Source: Lachnospiraceae bacterium UBA3310 (GTDB lineage Bacteria > Bacillota > Clostridia > Lachnospirales > Lachnospiraceae). From it: a stretch of 64,000 nucleotides of DNA. The stretch covers positions 31,494 to 95,493 of the forward strand of contig DESQ01000044.1 of the NCBI GenBank assembly GCA_002361355.1, given 5' to 3'. How positions within the stretch are numbered: the first letter of the stretch is position 1; every line of letters starts with the position of its first letter. Made by a program: the position numbers and the translations under genes. Positions 25,345 through 34,253 of the stretch are shown here, piece by piece. The notes beneath the pieces were generated by a model. That model was not told the origin of the DNA and made no database searches. It saw only the letters and a program-made list of their open reading frames with translations.

Positions 25345-25995
25345 ATGCAAATTACGATTCGTGAACCCGGAAGCGCCATCACCCACTTCATCGCCATGAT
25401 GATGGCCATTGTAGCGGCGACGCCGCTCATGGTGAAAACTGCCACCGCCGCAGACCGCACTGCCTTTATCGCCATGGCGGTATTTATCTGCAGTATGGTG
25501 GCCCTCTACGGCGCCAGCGCACTCTACCACAGCGTCACCGTGAAGGACAGCTTATTAAAAATGTTCCGTAAGTTGGATCACATGATGATCTTCGTACTGA
25601 TCGCCGGATCCTATACGCCCGTCTGCCTCATCGTTCTGGGTAACAGGCTGGGCTACACCCTGCTCGCAACCGTGTGGGGTATCGCCATCGTCGGCATGGT
25701 TATCAACATCTGCTGGATTACCTGTCCAAAATGGTTTTCTTCCCTTCTCTATATTGCCATGGGATGGGCATGCCTCGCGGTTTTCGGTACGCTGTGGAAT
25801 ACGTTGTCGCGAAACGCATTCCTGTGGCTTCTCGCGGGCGGGATCGTCTACACCATAGGCGGCGTCATCTACGCCATGAAACTGCCTATCTTCAACGCGA
25901 AGCATAAGAATTTCGGCTCCCACGAAATCTTCCATCTGTTTGTGATGGGAGGAAGCGTATGCCACTTTATCTTCATGTATCTGTATGTGATCTGA
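25345..25995 (+). CDS. hemolysin III family (YqfA/PAQR-like) membrane protein
   Basis: A 216-residue seven-helix membrane protein of the HlyIII/PAQR superfamily. The family's metal-site motifs are present: SALYHS in the second helix region (Ser and His), LDHMMIFVLIAGSYTP, and the C-terminal SHEIFHLFVMGGSVCHF with the two conserved His. Despite the name, these proteins are probably not toxins; a hydrolase or lipid-related role has been proposed from the PAQR fold. The ATG at 25345 (MQITIREPG) is chosen because GAAGG lies 7 bases before it; the frame opens 6 codons earlier without a site. A promoter and a terminator flank it. Confidence 0.93.
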   Translation: MQITIREPGSAITHFIAMMMAIVAATPLMVKTATAADRTAFIAMAVFICSMVALYGASALYHSVTVKDSLLKMFRKLDHMMIFVLIAGSYTPVCLIVLGNRLGYTLLATVWGIAIVGMVINICWITCPKWFSSLLYIAMGWACLAVFGTLWNTLSRNAFLWLLAGGIVYTIGGVIYAMKLPIFNAKHKNFGSHEIFHLFVMGGSVCHFIFMYLYVI

Positions 25996-26001
25996 ATATT
26001 A

Positions 26002-26043
26002 TAAAAATCGAGCGCAGAACGGATCAACCGTCTGCACTCTTTT
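26002..26043. terminator. bidirectional terminator between hemolysin III gene and galE
   Basis: GAG-c-GCAGA-a-CGG pairs with CCG-TCTGC-a-CTC (26010-26039). It is followed by TTTT on the plus strand and by ATTTTTAT on the minus strand, serving both convergent genes. Confidence 0.85.
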
Positions 26044-26055
26044 CATGAATTGTCT

Positions 26056-27072
26056 TTAGTCGTCGTACCCATTCGGGTTATTGCTCTGCCACCGCCAGGA
26101 ATCCGCACACATTTCCTTAATACCGTACTGTGCTTCCCAGCCGAGCTCCCGTTTCGCCTTATCCGCATTGGAATAGCATGTAGCGATATCGCCCGCGCGT
26201 CTTTCCTTGATCACGTAGGGAATTTTCACGCCCGTAGCTTCCTCGAAGTTCTTTACGATATCAAGCACGCTGTAGCCCACGCCTGTTCCCAGATTGTAGA
26301 TGCACAGCCCTGCTTTCTCCTCGATCTTCTTAAGCGCTTTCACATGGCCCACTGCCAAATCCACCACATGGATATAGTCGCGCACGCCCGTGCCGTCCGG
26401 TGTGTCGTAATCGTTGCCAAAAACGCCCAGCTCTTTGAGCTTACCCACAGCCACCTGTGTAATATAGGGCATCAGGTTGTTGGGAATACCGTTGGGATTC
26501 TCCCCGATCGTACCACTCTTGTGCGCGCCGATAGGATTGAAATACCGAAGCAGAATCACATTCCACTCAGGATCCGCTTTCTGGATATCCGTCAGAATCT
26601 GCTCCAACATGGACTTCGTCCAGCCATAAGGGTTTGTACATTGTCCTTTCGGGCACTCCTCCGTGATCGGAATCATTGCCGGATCGCCGTACACCGTAGC
26701 CGAGGAGGAAAAGATAATGTTCTTTACATTGTGTTTCCGCATCACATCCACCAGCGTGAGTGTACCCGCAATGTTGTTCTCATAGTATTCCCAAGGCTTC
26801 TGCACAGACTCGCCGACCGCCTTAAGACCTGCAAAGTGAATACAGGAATCAATTTTTTCCTTCGCAAATACCTGATCCAGCGCTTCCCTGTCCAAAATAT
26901 CCGCCTTGTAGAATTTCACCGGTTTTCCTGTAATCTTTGCCACTCTGTCGAGAGACTTTTCACTGGAATTTGACAGGTTATCCACTACTACCACATCATA
27001 ACCCGCATTCTGTAATTCTACTACCGTATGGGAGCCGATATACCCCGCGCCGCCTGTCACTAAGATTGCCAT
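26056..27072 (-). CDS. galE: UDP-glucose 4-epimerase
   Basis: A 338-residue short-chain dehydrogenase/reductase that interconverts UDP-glucose and UDP-galactose with tightly bound NAD. The NAD motif is TGGAGYIGSHTVVEL at the very N-terminus. The catalytic Ser/Tyr/Lys are in IFSSSATVYGDP and the Y-G-W-T-K sequence. The nucleotide-sugar loop NLMPYITQVAVGK and the C-terminal QYGIKEMCADSWRWQ are typical. It has a promoter at 27155-27183 and ends at a bidirectional terminator. A UDPGP-type pyrophosphorylase gene lies upstream on the same strand, so both serve UDP-sugar supply for surface polymers or galactose use. Confidence 0.97.
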   Translation of the reverse strand: MAILVTGGAGYIGSHTVVELQNAGYDVVVVDNLSNSSEKSLDRVAKITGKPVKFYKADILDREALDQVFAKEKIDSCIHFAGLKAVGESVQKPWEYYENNIAGTLTLVDVMRKHNVKNIIFSSSATVYGDPAMIPITEECPKGQCTNPYGWTKSMLEQILTDIQKADPEWNVILLRYFNPIGAHKSGTIGENPNGIPNNLMPYITQVAVGKLKELGVFGNDYDTPDGTGVRDYIHVVDLAVGHVKALKKIEEKAGLCIYNLGTGVGYSVLDIVKNFEEATGVKIPYVIKERRAGDIATCYSNADKAKRELGWEAQYGIKEMCADSWRWQSNNPNGYDD

Positions 27073-27154
27073 AACTGCACCCGCCTTTCTTTTTCGGAAA
27101 TGTGTTTTATGTCCTTAACGTGATTACAGTCTACACCGATTCCCCCATATTTTA

Positions 27155-27183
27155 CAATATGTGAATGTTGCTTAAACCTGTCA
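27155..27183 (-). promoter_or_regulatory. promoter for galE
   Basis: The consensus -35 TTGACA (27178-27183) and the weaker -10 CATATT (27155-27160) have a 17-base spacer. Confidence 0.55.
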
Positions 27184-27212
27184 AAATGTTATATACTTAT
27201 GCTTTGAGCAGT

Positions 27213-27343
27213 GCTAAAACAGACAGAAACAAATCGACTGCTTGCAGACGCATTTGTCTGTGTCTGTTTTAATAGGGCGAATGCCCATCATGAATAATTT
27301 GCCGTTTTATGGCAAATTATGAATGGCACTGCGAAAAGGCAGT
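27213..27343. repeat. chain of four hairpins between the UDPGP gene and galE
   Basis: Four consecutive inverted repeats fill this stretch. The first is a 55-base imperfect hairpin with a perfect 10-bp outer stem AAAACAGACA/TGTCTGTTTT (27215-27269). Then come GGGC-gaat-GCCC (27274-27285), ATAATTTGCC/GGCAAATTAT (27293-27319) and CACTGC/GCAGTG (27326-27343). None has a clear U tract in the minus direction. The layout is like the argF-birA element, but the sequence differs. It may be a palindromic repeat, or an mRNA 3' structure protecting the upstream transcript. Confidence 0.7.
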
Positions 27344-27349
27344 GTCTCT

Positions 27350-28576
27350 CTACAACTCTATCCCATTCTCCTTACACAGCTTCCGCGCGCTCTCCACCGA
27401 GTCAATCCCCGTCTTGTTCTTAATGGGCGCAAATTCCTTATTTCTCACTACTTCAAAGGGCAGGCAGGAATCCAGCTCATGAATCATGTCCAGCACCAGT
27501 TGCTCAAATTTATAGCCATTTGGCTCTTCCGGCTTCACAAGCTCCCCCTTTTCATCCAGATAGGGAATTTTCTTTTCCACAATATGAAGCGGAAGTTTTC
27601 TTGCCACAATCTCCTCCAGATCCTTCACCCGGAACAGATAGTTTAAGATCACGCCAAAATGATAAGCCGGATCACCCTGCTCGTTTTTCGCCGCCATCAA
27701 CTCCGGCGTCATGTCATAGTATTCCACAATGGAAGGTCTGCCGTCCTCCAGACACATCGCGCCCACCTTCTCGTCCGGCGCAGTCTTTGCCACCACTTTT
27801 GCCCCTACTGCGCTGTCTGTCGAGATCGTCGCGCCCACAAAGCAGGGATCGGCAATGCGCTGCAGCACATTATCCACCGCAAACACATTCAGCCACTCCA
27901 CGCCCGCCTGTCTGATTTTATCGGTGACGCCCCATTTCATCATGGACAAAAACCACCCGCCATTACCGTTGGGGGAAGTGGACATTTTATTTTTTGCTTC
28001 CAGATACACCTTGCCCTCATAATCGCAGGCAGGCGCCATATCCTGCATGAAAAAGGTCACATAGTCCGCATTGTAACCGAAATAATTCTTTTCCTTGAAA
28101 AAACTGACAGTCGCGTCATGATTCTTGTCGCTGGTCATCACATAGAGGGGAATCCACGCATCAGCCTGCCTTACTACATCCATCAGGTTTTCAACCAGCC
28201 GCTGGAAAATGAAGACCTCCTTTGTCAGGCCGATATTGTACACACCCTTCGGCGCATCCGAGCCAAGTCTGGTACCCATGCCGCCCGCCAGAAGCACCGA
28301 GCCAACCTTGCCTGCCTTAATCGCTTTCAGACCGATTCCGGTATACTCATCCCGCTTTTTTTCGATCTCCGGAAGCTGCATCACTCCGATCGGTTCAATC
28401 TTTCCTCTGGGATTTAAGGTCTCTTTCTTTTTGCAGAGCGACAATACCTCAAAGTCCGTCTGCTCAATCTGGGCAAGCAGCGCCTCCTTCTCTTCCCCAT
28501 TCAGCTCCCCGTAATATTTCAGCACGTGAAGCTGCCCGTACTTTTCCAGTTTTTCGTATGCCTCCTGATAGTTCAT
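27350..28576 (-). CDS. UDPGP-family nucleotidyltransferase (UTP--sugar-1-phosphate uridylyltransferase)
   Basis: A 408-residue eukaryotic-type UDP-sugar pyrophosphorylase. The N-terminal LLAGGMGTRLGSDAPKGVY loop binds UTP and metal. LYVMTSDKNHDATVSFF and MSTSPNGNGGWF (as NKMSTSPNGNGG) are further family motifs. It makes UDP-glucose or UDP-GlcNAc from UTP and the sugar 1-phosphate; the substrate cannot be settled from sequence. The ATG at 28576 is chosen for GGAGG 6 bases upstream; the frame opens 12 codons earlier. It is unrelated in sequence to the bacterial GalU type. It precedes galE on the same strand. Confidence 0.93.
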   Translation of the reverse strand: MNYQEAYEKLEKYGQLHVLKYYGELNGEEKEALLAQIEQTDFEVLSLCKKKETLNPRGKIEPIGVMQLPEIEKKRDEYTGIGLKAIKAGKVGSVLLAGGMGTRLGSDAPKGVYNIGLTKEVFIFQRLVENLMDVVRQADAWIPLYVMTSDKNHDATVSFFKEKNYFGYNADYVTFFMQDMAPACDYEGKVYLEAKNKMSTSPNGNGGWFLSMMKWGVTDKIRQAGVEWLNVFAVDNVLQRIADPCFVGATISTDSAVGAKVVAKTAPDEKVGAMCLEDGRPSIVEYYDMTPELMAAKNEQGDPAYHFGVILNYLFRVKDLEEIVARKLPLHIVEKKIPYLDEKGELVKPEEPNGYKFEQLVLDMIHELDSCLPFEVVRNKEFAPIKNKTGIDSVESARKLCKENGIEL

Positions 28577-28610
28577 AGTACCCTCCTTGTTCTGACACAT
28601 TTGTACTATC

Positions 28611-28639
28611 ACTATGTCACACCCCTACAGATTAGTCAA
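28611..28639 (-). promoter_or_regulatory. promoter for the UDPGP gene
   Basis: The -35 TTGACT (28634-28639) and the -10 CATAGT (28611-28616) have a 17-base spacer, divergent from the lipoprotein promoter. Confidence 0.6.
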
Positions 28640-28706
28640 TTGCGATTTGTTAATCTTTACATCTCAAAGTCATTTTTCACTCCATTTCTGTGTAAAACAA
28701 TCAAAC

Positions 28707-28735
28707 TTGCCACAACATATAAAGTATGCTACACT
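28707..28735 (+). promoter_or_regulatory. promoter for the DUF4163/DUF3298 lipoprotein
   Basis: The -35 TTGCCA (28707-28712) and the -10 TACACT (28730-28735) have a 17-base spacer. Confidence 0.6.
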
Positions 28736-28772
28736 ATCCCCAAAGAAAATACCAGTATGAGGAGAATTTATT

Positions 28773-30173
28773 ATGAAAAAGAAATCCCTATCCGTTCTGC
28801 TCGCCGCATCCCTCCTTGCCCTCTCGGCAAGCGCCTGCGGCACAGACAACACACCCCCTTCCGAACAGGAAACACCGGACACGGCTCCGGCTGACAACGG
28901 GGACACGACAGACACAGAAGAAACTGGCGACACAGAGATCAGCGTGGAAACCACAGATGGAGGTGACACCGTTGTCATAACTGACGACAGCGCAGACTCC
29001 GAAGAAACCTCTGCCATACCTTCCCCCGTATCCGTCACCTTTGAAGAAACCAGCGATGAAATCAAGGCTGACGACGGCACGGTGCTTTTGGAAAACAGCT
29101 CCTCCATGCCCGTGGTGGCCATCGAGGGTGCAGACGAGATCGCCGCAAAGATCAACGCGGATATCGAGACACATTACAACCTCTCTTCCGATGAAGAAAC
29201 TCTGGAGATGGCAAAGTCCGATTACGAGGCCAGTCAGGCGGATGAGGACGGCGGCTGGTTTCACGGCTATGCCCAGAGCGTGACGGCAAACGTGACCCGC
29301 ATGGACGACAAGGTGCTCTCCCTGGAAATTACCGCCTACAGCGACACCGGCGGTGCACACGGCAACTACGGCGTTATCGGCAAAAACTATAACGTGAAGA
29401 CAGGCGAACTGATCAGCCTTGCGGATCTGACAGACGATTATGACGCCTTTCACGCCACTGCCCTTGATTATATCGTAAATCTGGCAGAAACGCCCACCTA
29501 TCAGGAAAAACTGTTCGGCCCATCCAAAGATGATCTGGACAGCGCTCTCTTTGAGGAGAGAAACTGGATTTTCACGCAGAGCGGTATCAGCTTTATGAGT
29601 GATCCTTACGCCCTCGGACCCTACGCCGCCGGAGAAATCTATTTCAGAATCCCCTACGAAAAAGCCTATGACCTGGGATTAAAGGAAGAATATCGATACG
29701 ACGGAAATTTTATGGAAGAGCGTTATTATACTTCTCATTATGATACGAGCACTATGGAAACGGTGATCGACGGAACGCCTGAATACAGCTTTGATTTGAA
29801 CGGAGACGGCACGGAGGAGGGCATTGCTTTCTACGGCCAGATCTATTCCACTGAAAGCTCCAATAAAAGCGAATCCGAAAAATACGGTCTCTATATTGAT
29901 GGAACAAATTGGGGCAATGTGGTATGGGAAGCACTGGGCGACGCCCCTTCTAATGGCTACCCGGAAAACTTCTACGCCCTTTACGACAGTGATCCCTCTG
30001 ATGATCTGACCGAGATCGCCGTCCTGTTTACGGAATTTGGAGAATACGACGAGGAGACCGGCCGCTCAGATACGCATCCCTACACATACCTCTTCCAATA
30101 CACAGCAGAGAATGAACTACAGTTTAAGGAGCGTCTTGACGGTTATATCACGAACCCGCTCTCTGTGCAGTAA
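28773..30173 (+). CDS. lipoprotein with DUF4163 and DUF3298 (RsiV/PdaC-like) domains
   Basis: A 466-residue exported lipoprotein. The lipobox is LSASAC with Cys22. Residues 23-90 are a Thr/Asp/Glu-rich linker. Residues about 95-190 look like DUF4163 and residues 190-320 like DUF3298, with the family signature GGAHGNYGVIGKNYNVKTGELISLADL. This pair is found in RsiV (lysozyme-binding anti-sigma factor) and PdaC. The last 120 residues contain FDLNGDGTEEGIAFY, an EF-hand/FG-GAP-like calcium loop. No catalytic domain or sigma factor gene is nearby, so it is likely a surface ligand-binding protein. The start has GAGGAG 8 bases upstream. Confidence 0.9.
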   Translation: MKKKSLSVLLAASLLALSASACGTDNTPPSEQETPDTAPADNGDTTDTEETGDTEISVETTDGGDTVVITDDSADSEETSAIPSPVSVTFEETSDEIKADDGTVLLENSSSMPVVAIEGADEIAAKINADIETHYNLSSDEETLEMAKSDYEASQADEDGGWFHGYAQSVTANVTRMDDKVLSLEITAYSDTGGAHGNYGVIGKNYNVKTGELISLADLTDDYDAFHATALDYIVNLAETPTYQEKLFGPSKDDLDSALFEERNWIFTQSGISFMSDPYALGPYAAGEIYFRIPYEKAYDLGLKEEYRYDGNFMEERYYTSHYDTSTMETVIDGTPEYSFDLNGDGTEEGIAFYGQIYSTESSNKSESEKYGLYIDGTNWGNVVWEALGDAPSNGYPENFYALYDSDPSDDLTEIAVLFTEFGEYDEETGRSDTHPYTYLFQYTAENELQFKERLDGYITNPLSVQ

Positions 30174-30194
30174 ACGGCAAAAAACAGACTGCTC

Positions 30195-31319
30195 CTAATC
30201 CGGCCAGTCTGTACAAGCCATGATAGCCGCCGTCACCTGCCTCGCCTCCTCAGGCGTGCAGAACAGGCGCGCGGAAGCCTCTATGGCGATATCCGTGATT
30301 CCTTCTTTCTCTAAATAGAACTCTACTTCTGGGGGAGACATTCTTGTCTCCCCATCTTTATAGGCAAGAATCAAATTATTGAGCTTCTGAAAATGCCTCA
30401 TCAGCGCCCCAAACTCCTGTATCCGGTCGATGGTACTGCTCCCGTAAGCCTGTTTTTCCAACTCGCACACCGCAATTACCTGCATGGACAGTTTTAACTC
30501 TCCTGTAATGTCAGAGGCTTCCATCAACACGTCGGGGCGTTTCTCCAGACATGCCAGTATATATGCCTTCGCCCCAGTGATATCCTTCTTCGCAAAATAA
30601 TCTGCCAGACGTTCTTTCGTCTCTGTCGTCTCCCGTTTCTCGTCAGTCATGCCCACCTTGCACTCATAGACGCGCAGTCCCTGCATCTGTGTCCAGACAT
30701 ACAGGAGAAACTCGGAGATAAACCCATAAACCCGCTTGTGATAATCGTCATAGCCGGAAGCGTCGATCCGTCCCTCCGCCTTTTCAAAAATACCGAAAAG
30801 CCATTCGCAGTAGGCGTCATACATTTCCTTTTTGCAGACCATCATATTGCCAAAATACGTTCCCTTACTATGCACCAGCCGTTCAAATGTCTCCCTGTAT
30901 TCGGGATAATGCTGCCCGATCACTTCCCCGACCACATTCAGATCATGGATATTGTAGTCGCTTGTATATCCGTCATAATAGGAAAAGTTGAGTTTCAGCT
31001 TTTTGGTGACAATCATATCGTACTTTGAGAGAATCTCTTCATATTCCTTTTCCGTCAGGATTCTCCCCTCCTCCGTACAAAAGTATCTGCGGTAATGGCA
31101 GATTCCCACATAGTCGGAGGTCTTTATATTTTTCCATACCCAATAAACCCCTGTCAGCTCCCCGTAGTAGCAGTTCTTCTCTGAAATGCTGACACCCGTG
31201 TCATCTCCGATATACCCCAGATCCGCCGCCTTCGCACGCCCTACCTGTAAGGGCACATAGACCGGATCACCGGGCGTCGGAAATTTCTTGTGGGTCATGG
31301 TAAAAATGGTTACACTCAT
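30195..31319 (-). CDS. DUF4422-domain glycosyltransferase-like protein
   Basis: A 374-residue protein. The first 240 residues match the DUF4422 pattern of capsular polysaccharide enzymes: VTIFTMTHKKF at the start, the GDDTGVSISEKNCYYGELTGVYWVWKN core, YVGICHYRRYF, and a later RVYGFISEFLLYVW. The 'HYRRYF' segment is diagnostic. It probably transfers a sugar to a surface polymer from inside the membrane. The C-terminal 130 residues (from TDEKRETTETKERLADY) are helical and not part of that domain; I cannot assign them. It stands alone, convergent with the lipoprotein gene, and 29 bp downstream of a MATE gene. Confidence 0.85.
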   Translation of the reverse strand: MSVTIFTMTHKKFPTPGDPVYVPLQVGRAKAADLGYIGDDTGVSISEKNCYYGELTGVYWVWKNIKTSDYVGICHYRRYFCTEEGRILTEKEYEEILSKYDMIVTKKLKLNFSYYDGYTSDYNIHDLNVVGEVIGQHYPEYRETFERLVHSKGTYFGNMMVCKKEMYDAYCEWLFGIFEKAEGRIDASGYDDYHKRVYGFISEFLLYVWTQMQGLRVYECKVGMTDEKRETTETKERLADYFAKKDITGAKAYILACLEKRPDVLMEASDITGELKLSMQVIAVCELEKQAYGSSTIDRIQEFGALMRHFQKLNNLILAYKDGETRMSPPEVEFYLEKEGITDIAIEASARLFCTPEEARQVTAAIMACTDWPD

Positions 31320-31348
31320 ATTCGCACTCCCTCAATCTGCGCAAAGAA

Positions 31349-32692
31349 TCATTCTCTGCTCAGAATAGCCGCCATCTTCTTCCTCACATGGAAAAACGCC
31401 GGAATCAAGAAGGCATCCGCAAAAATCCACGCGAGAGGACTGGCAAAGCACACTGCTGCAAATCCCCAGTGGGGCACCAGCAAAAAGCCTGCCAGTGATC
31501 TTGCCAGCATTTCGAAGGCTCCCGCAAAAACTGCAAGTTTACTAAAGCCCATCCCCTGAATCAAAAAACGGACAATGTTCACAAGCGCCAGCGGGAAATA
31601 AAACAGCGCGTTTATCCGCAAAAACTGGCTGGCATTCCCGATAATCTCAACCTCCCCCGCGTCTAGGAACAACAAAAGAAGCTGTTTCCCGAACAGATAC
31701 ACCGCGCCCAGCGCAATCAGGGAGTAAAGCAATCCCAGCAGACAGCAGTCCTTAAGTCCCTTATCCACACGATCCAGATCTCCCGCGCCCACGTTCTGTC
31801 CGCCGTAGGTCGCCATGGTGGAGCCCATCGCGTCGAAAGGGCACACCAACAGCATACTCACCTTGCTGCCCGCAGTGACCGCCGCCACTGCATTAGAGTC
31901 GATCCCGTTCACCGCGCTCTGCAAAATCACGCTGCCGATAGCGGTAATAGAATACTGCAAGCCCATGGGAATGCCCATATTGCAGAGCTTACTCCCATAG
32001 TTCCAGCTCCATCTGCTCTCCTCCTTGGACAGCTTTAAGATCGCAAACTTTTTTCGCATATAAATCAGGCAGGCAAGTCCCGCAACCGCCTGGGACACCA
32101 CCGTTGCAACCGCCGCTCCCGCTACGCCCATAGGGAGTACCACGATGCAGAAAACATCGAGAAAAATATTCATAACCGCAGCCATCACCAGAAACACCAC
32201 AGGCGTTTTGCTGTCTCCCAGAGACCGCAGGATAGCCGCCGTCATATTGTAGAGAAATACCACGGGTATTCCCAGGAAAATAATAATTATGTAGTTGTAA
32301 GACCCGTCAATGATGTTCCCCGGCGTCCGCATAAGCTGTAAAATCGGACGGCACAGAAGAGACACCACGATCGTGATCACCACCGCAAAGATCACGGACA
32401 GCCAAACGCTGTTTGCCACGAACTTTTTCAGCTCTCCTTCATGCTTCGCGCCAAACTCCTGCGCGATCGGAATCGCAAAGCCATTGCAGATGCCCATACA
32501 AAAGCCAATAATCAGGAAATTGACGGAACCGGTAGCCCCCACCGCCGCCAGCGCGTCCACCCCCAGATAATGACCCACAATCACCGCGTCCACCATACTG
32601 TAAAACTGCTGAAAAACAAGTCCCAGCAGAAGAGGTATGGCAAACCCCAGAATCAATCTCATGGGATTGCCTTTTGTCATGTCTTTTTCCAT
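31349..32692 (-). CDS. MATE family efflux transporter
   Basis: A 447-residue, 12-helix cation/drug antiporter of the MATE family (DinF/NorM-like group common in Clostridia). The N-terminal half begins MRLILGFAIPLLLGLVFQQFYSMVDAVIVGHYLG, with the typical F-Y-x-x-V-D pattern. The second half repeats the fold after LCNMGIPMGLQYSITAIGSVILQ. The substrate is unknown. The start has GGGAGG 10 bases upstream. It is divergent from a second MATE gene, with 178 bp between them, but the two proteins are of different subgroups and so not a recent duplication. It may share a transcript with the DUF4422 gene. Confidence 0.93.
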   Translation of the reverse strand: MEKDMTKGNPMRLILGFAIPLLLGLVFQQFYSMVDAVIVGHYLGVDALAAVGATGSVNFLIIGFCMGICNGFAIPIAQEFGAKHEGELKKFVANSVWLSVIFAVVITIVVSLLCRPILQLMRTPGNIIDGSYNYIIIIFLGIPVVFLYNMTAAILRSLGDSKTPVVFLVMAAVMNIFLDVFCIVVLPMGVAGAAVATVVSQAVAGLACLIYMRKKFAILKLSKEESRWSWNYGSKLCNMGIPMGLQYSITAIGSVILQSAVNGIDSNAVAAVTAGSKVSMLLVCPFDAMGSTMATYGGQNVGAGDLDRVDKGLKDCCLLGLLYSLIALGAVYLFGKQLLLLFLDAGEVEIIGNASQFLRINALFYFPLALVNIVRFLIQGMGFSKLAVFAGAFEMLARSLAGFLLVPHWGFAAVCFASPLAWIFADAFLIPAFFHVRKKMAAILSRE

Positions 32693-32807
32693 AATAGAAA
32701 ATCCTCCCTTTTCCTATCCCCATTTGCGACGATTGTATCACAATGCTATGAAAACGCAAGGGCTTGCGAGAGAAATTTTAAAAAATTTTTTAGTTTTGGG
32801 AAACCGA

Positions 32808-32836
32808 TTGACACAGGAAAAAGAATGTATTAAGAT
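32808..32836 (+). promoter_or_regulatory. promoter for the second MATE gene
   Basis: The consensus -35 TTGACA (32808-32813) and the -10 TAAGAT (32831-32836) have a 17-base spacer. Confidence 0.7.
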
Positions 32837-32870
32837 GTTATCACTTTACGCAAAAAACGGAGGGGTTTCC

Positions 32871-34253
32871 ATGAACAACCATCTTACCAAAGACAAGTTT
32901 TATTCTCAGATCGTAAAACTGGTCATTCCGATTGTCATTCAAAATCTCTTGAGCGCGGCTGTGAACTCCGCGGACGTGGTCATGTTAAATTATGTGGGAC
33001 AGTCTTCCATCTCCGCCGTATCTCTGGCCGCCAACTACGCCGGCGTCCTCTTCATGGTCTACTACGGGCTCGGAACAGGCGCGTCCATGTTGAGCGCGCA
33101 GTATTGGGGCAAAGGCGATATTCAGCCGATCCGTGTGATTCAGGGTATCGCCCTTCGCTTTTCCCTGTTGATTACGCTGTTTTTTTCCGGCTTCGCCTTC
33201 TTCGCACCGGAACTGATGATGAAGCTTTTCACAAACGATGCGGAACTGATTGCTATCGGCGCAGGATACCTTCGTGTGATGTCCGTCACCTATCTGTGCT
33301 GGGGCATTATCGAAGTCTATCTGGCAATTCTTCGGAGCATCGGCCGTGTCACCGTGTCCATGATCTTAAATGTAATGGCGTTTTCCCTGAACATCTTCTT
33401 AAACGCCGTGTTCATCTTCGGCCTCTTCGGTGCGCCGAAGTTAGGGGCTGTGGGCGTGGCCATCGCCACCGCGCTGTCCCGCATCCTTGAGCTTACCGGC
33501 TGTATTGTGGTATCCCTGTTCAGTAAGGATATCAAACTGAAACCGAGCTATCTGTTTTTGCACAGCAAACTTTTGTTTCAGGATTTTGTCAGGCTCTCCC
33601 TGCCTGCCCTTGGAAACGATGTGGCGTGGAGCGTGGCATTCTCCATGTACTCCGTCATTCTGGGACACATGGGTTCCGATGCGGTGGCTGCCAACTCCCT
33701 TGTCGTGGTAGTCAGAAACTTCGGCACTGTTCTCTGTTTCGGCACCGCCAGCGCCGGCGGTATCCTGCTCGGCAACGTGATGGGCGAGGGCGACATGGAA
33801 CGCGCCAGAGAATACGCCTCCAAGCTGATGAAACTCACTGTCATCACCGGCGCCATCGGCGGTGTGCTGGTGCTTGCCGCCACTCCCTTTGTCCTGCACT
33901 TTGCCAAGCTCTCCGAAACCGCCATGCACTACCTGAAATATATGCTGTTAATCAACACTTACTATATTATGGGATCTGCCGTCAACACGACCCTGATTGC
34001 CGGCGTGTTCCGGGCCGGCGGCGACAGTCGTTTCGGCCTGATCTGCGATACCATAGACATGTGGGGTTATGCAGTGCCTCTCGGTTTCCTCGCCGCTTTT
34101 GTCTTTAAGCTGCCTGTTCTCTGGGTGTATTTTCTTCTCTGCACCGACGAGTTTGTGAAATGGCCATGGGTGATCAAACACTACCGCAGCAAAAAATGGT
34201 TGAAAAATATCACCCGCGAAGATCTGTTTGAGAAGGAACCGGCACAGCCATAG
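32871..34253 (+). CDS. MATE family efflux transporter
   Basis: A 460-residue MATE transporter. It begins MNNHLTKDKFYSQIVKLVIPIVIQNLL, followed by NSADVVMLNYVGQSSISAVSLAANYAG, the motif of the first MATE repeat. The second repeat starts near residue 240 (LSLPALGNDVAWSVAFSMYSVILGHMG). It is probably a drug or metabolite exporter driven by Na+ or H+. The ATG at 32871 has GGAGGGG 5 bases upstream; the frame is open far upstream but without a site. Its last 44 bases overlap the 3' end of the convergent LuxR-type gene. Two-thirds of its tail (LFEKEPAQP) is polar and short. Confidence 0.93.
   Translation: MNNHLTKDKFYSQIVKLVIPIVIQNLLSAAVNSADVVMLNYVGQSSISAVSLAANYAGVLFMVYYGLGTGASMLSAQYWGKGDIQPIRVIQGIALRFSLLITLFFSGFAFFAPELMMKLFTNDAELIAIGAGYLRVMSVTYLCWGIIEVYLAILRSIGRVTVSMILNVMAFSLNIFLNAVFIFGLFGAPKLGAVGVAIATALSRILELTGCIVVSLFSKDIKLKPSYLFLHSKLLFQDFVRLSLPALGNDVAWSVAFSMYSVILGHMGSDAVAANSLVVVVRNFGTVLCFGTASAGGILLGNVMGEGDMERAREYASKLMKLTVITGAIGGVLVLAATPFVLHFAKLSETAMHYLKYMLLINTYYIMGSAVNTTLIAGVFRAGGDSRFGLICDTIDMWGYAVPLGFLAAFVFKLPVLWVYFLLCTDEFVKWPWVIKHYRSKKWLKNITREDLFEKEPAQP

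Noticed and set aside
27215..27269. Hairpin considered as a tRNA or CRISPR repeat
   Set aside because: No cloverleaf with tRNA landmarks and no regularly spaced copies.
31349..34253. Two MATE genes considered as a recent duplication
   Set aside because: The proteins differ in their N-terminal motifs and throughout; they belong to different MATE subgroups.
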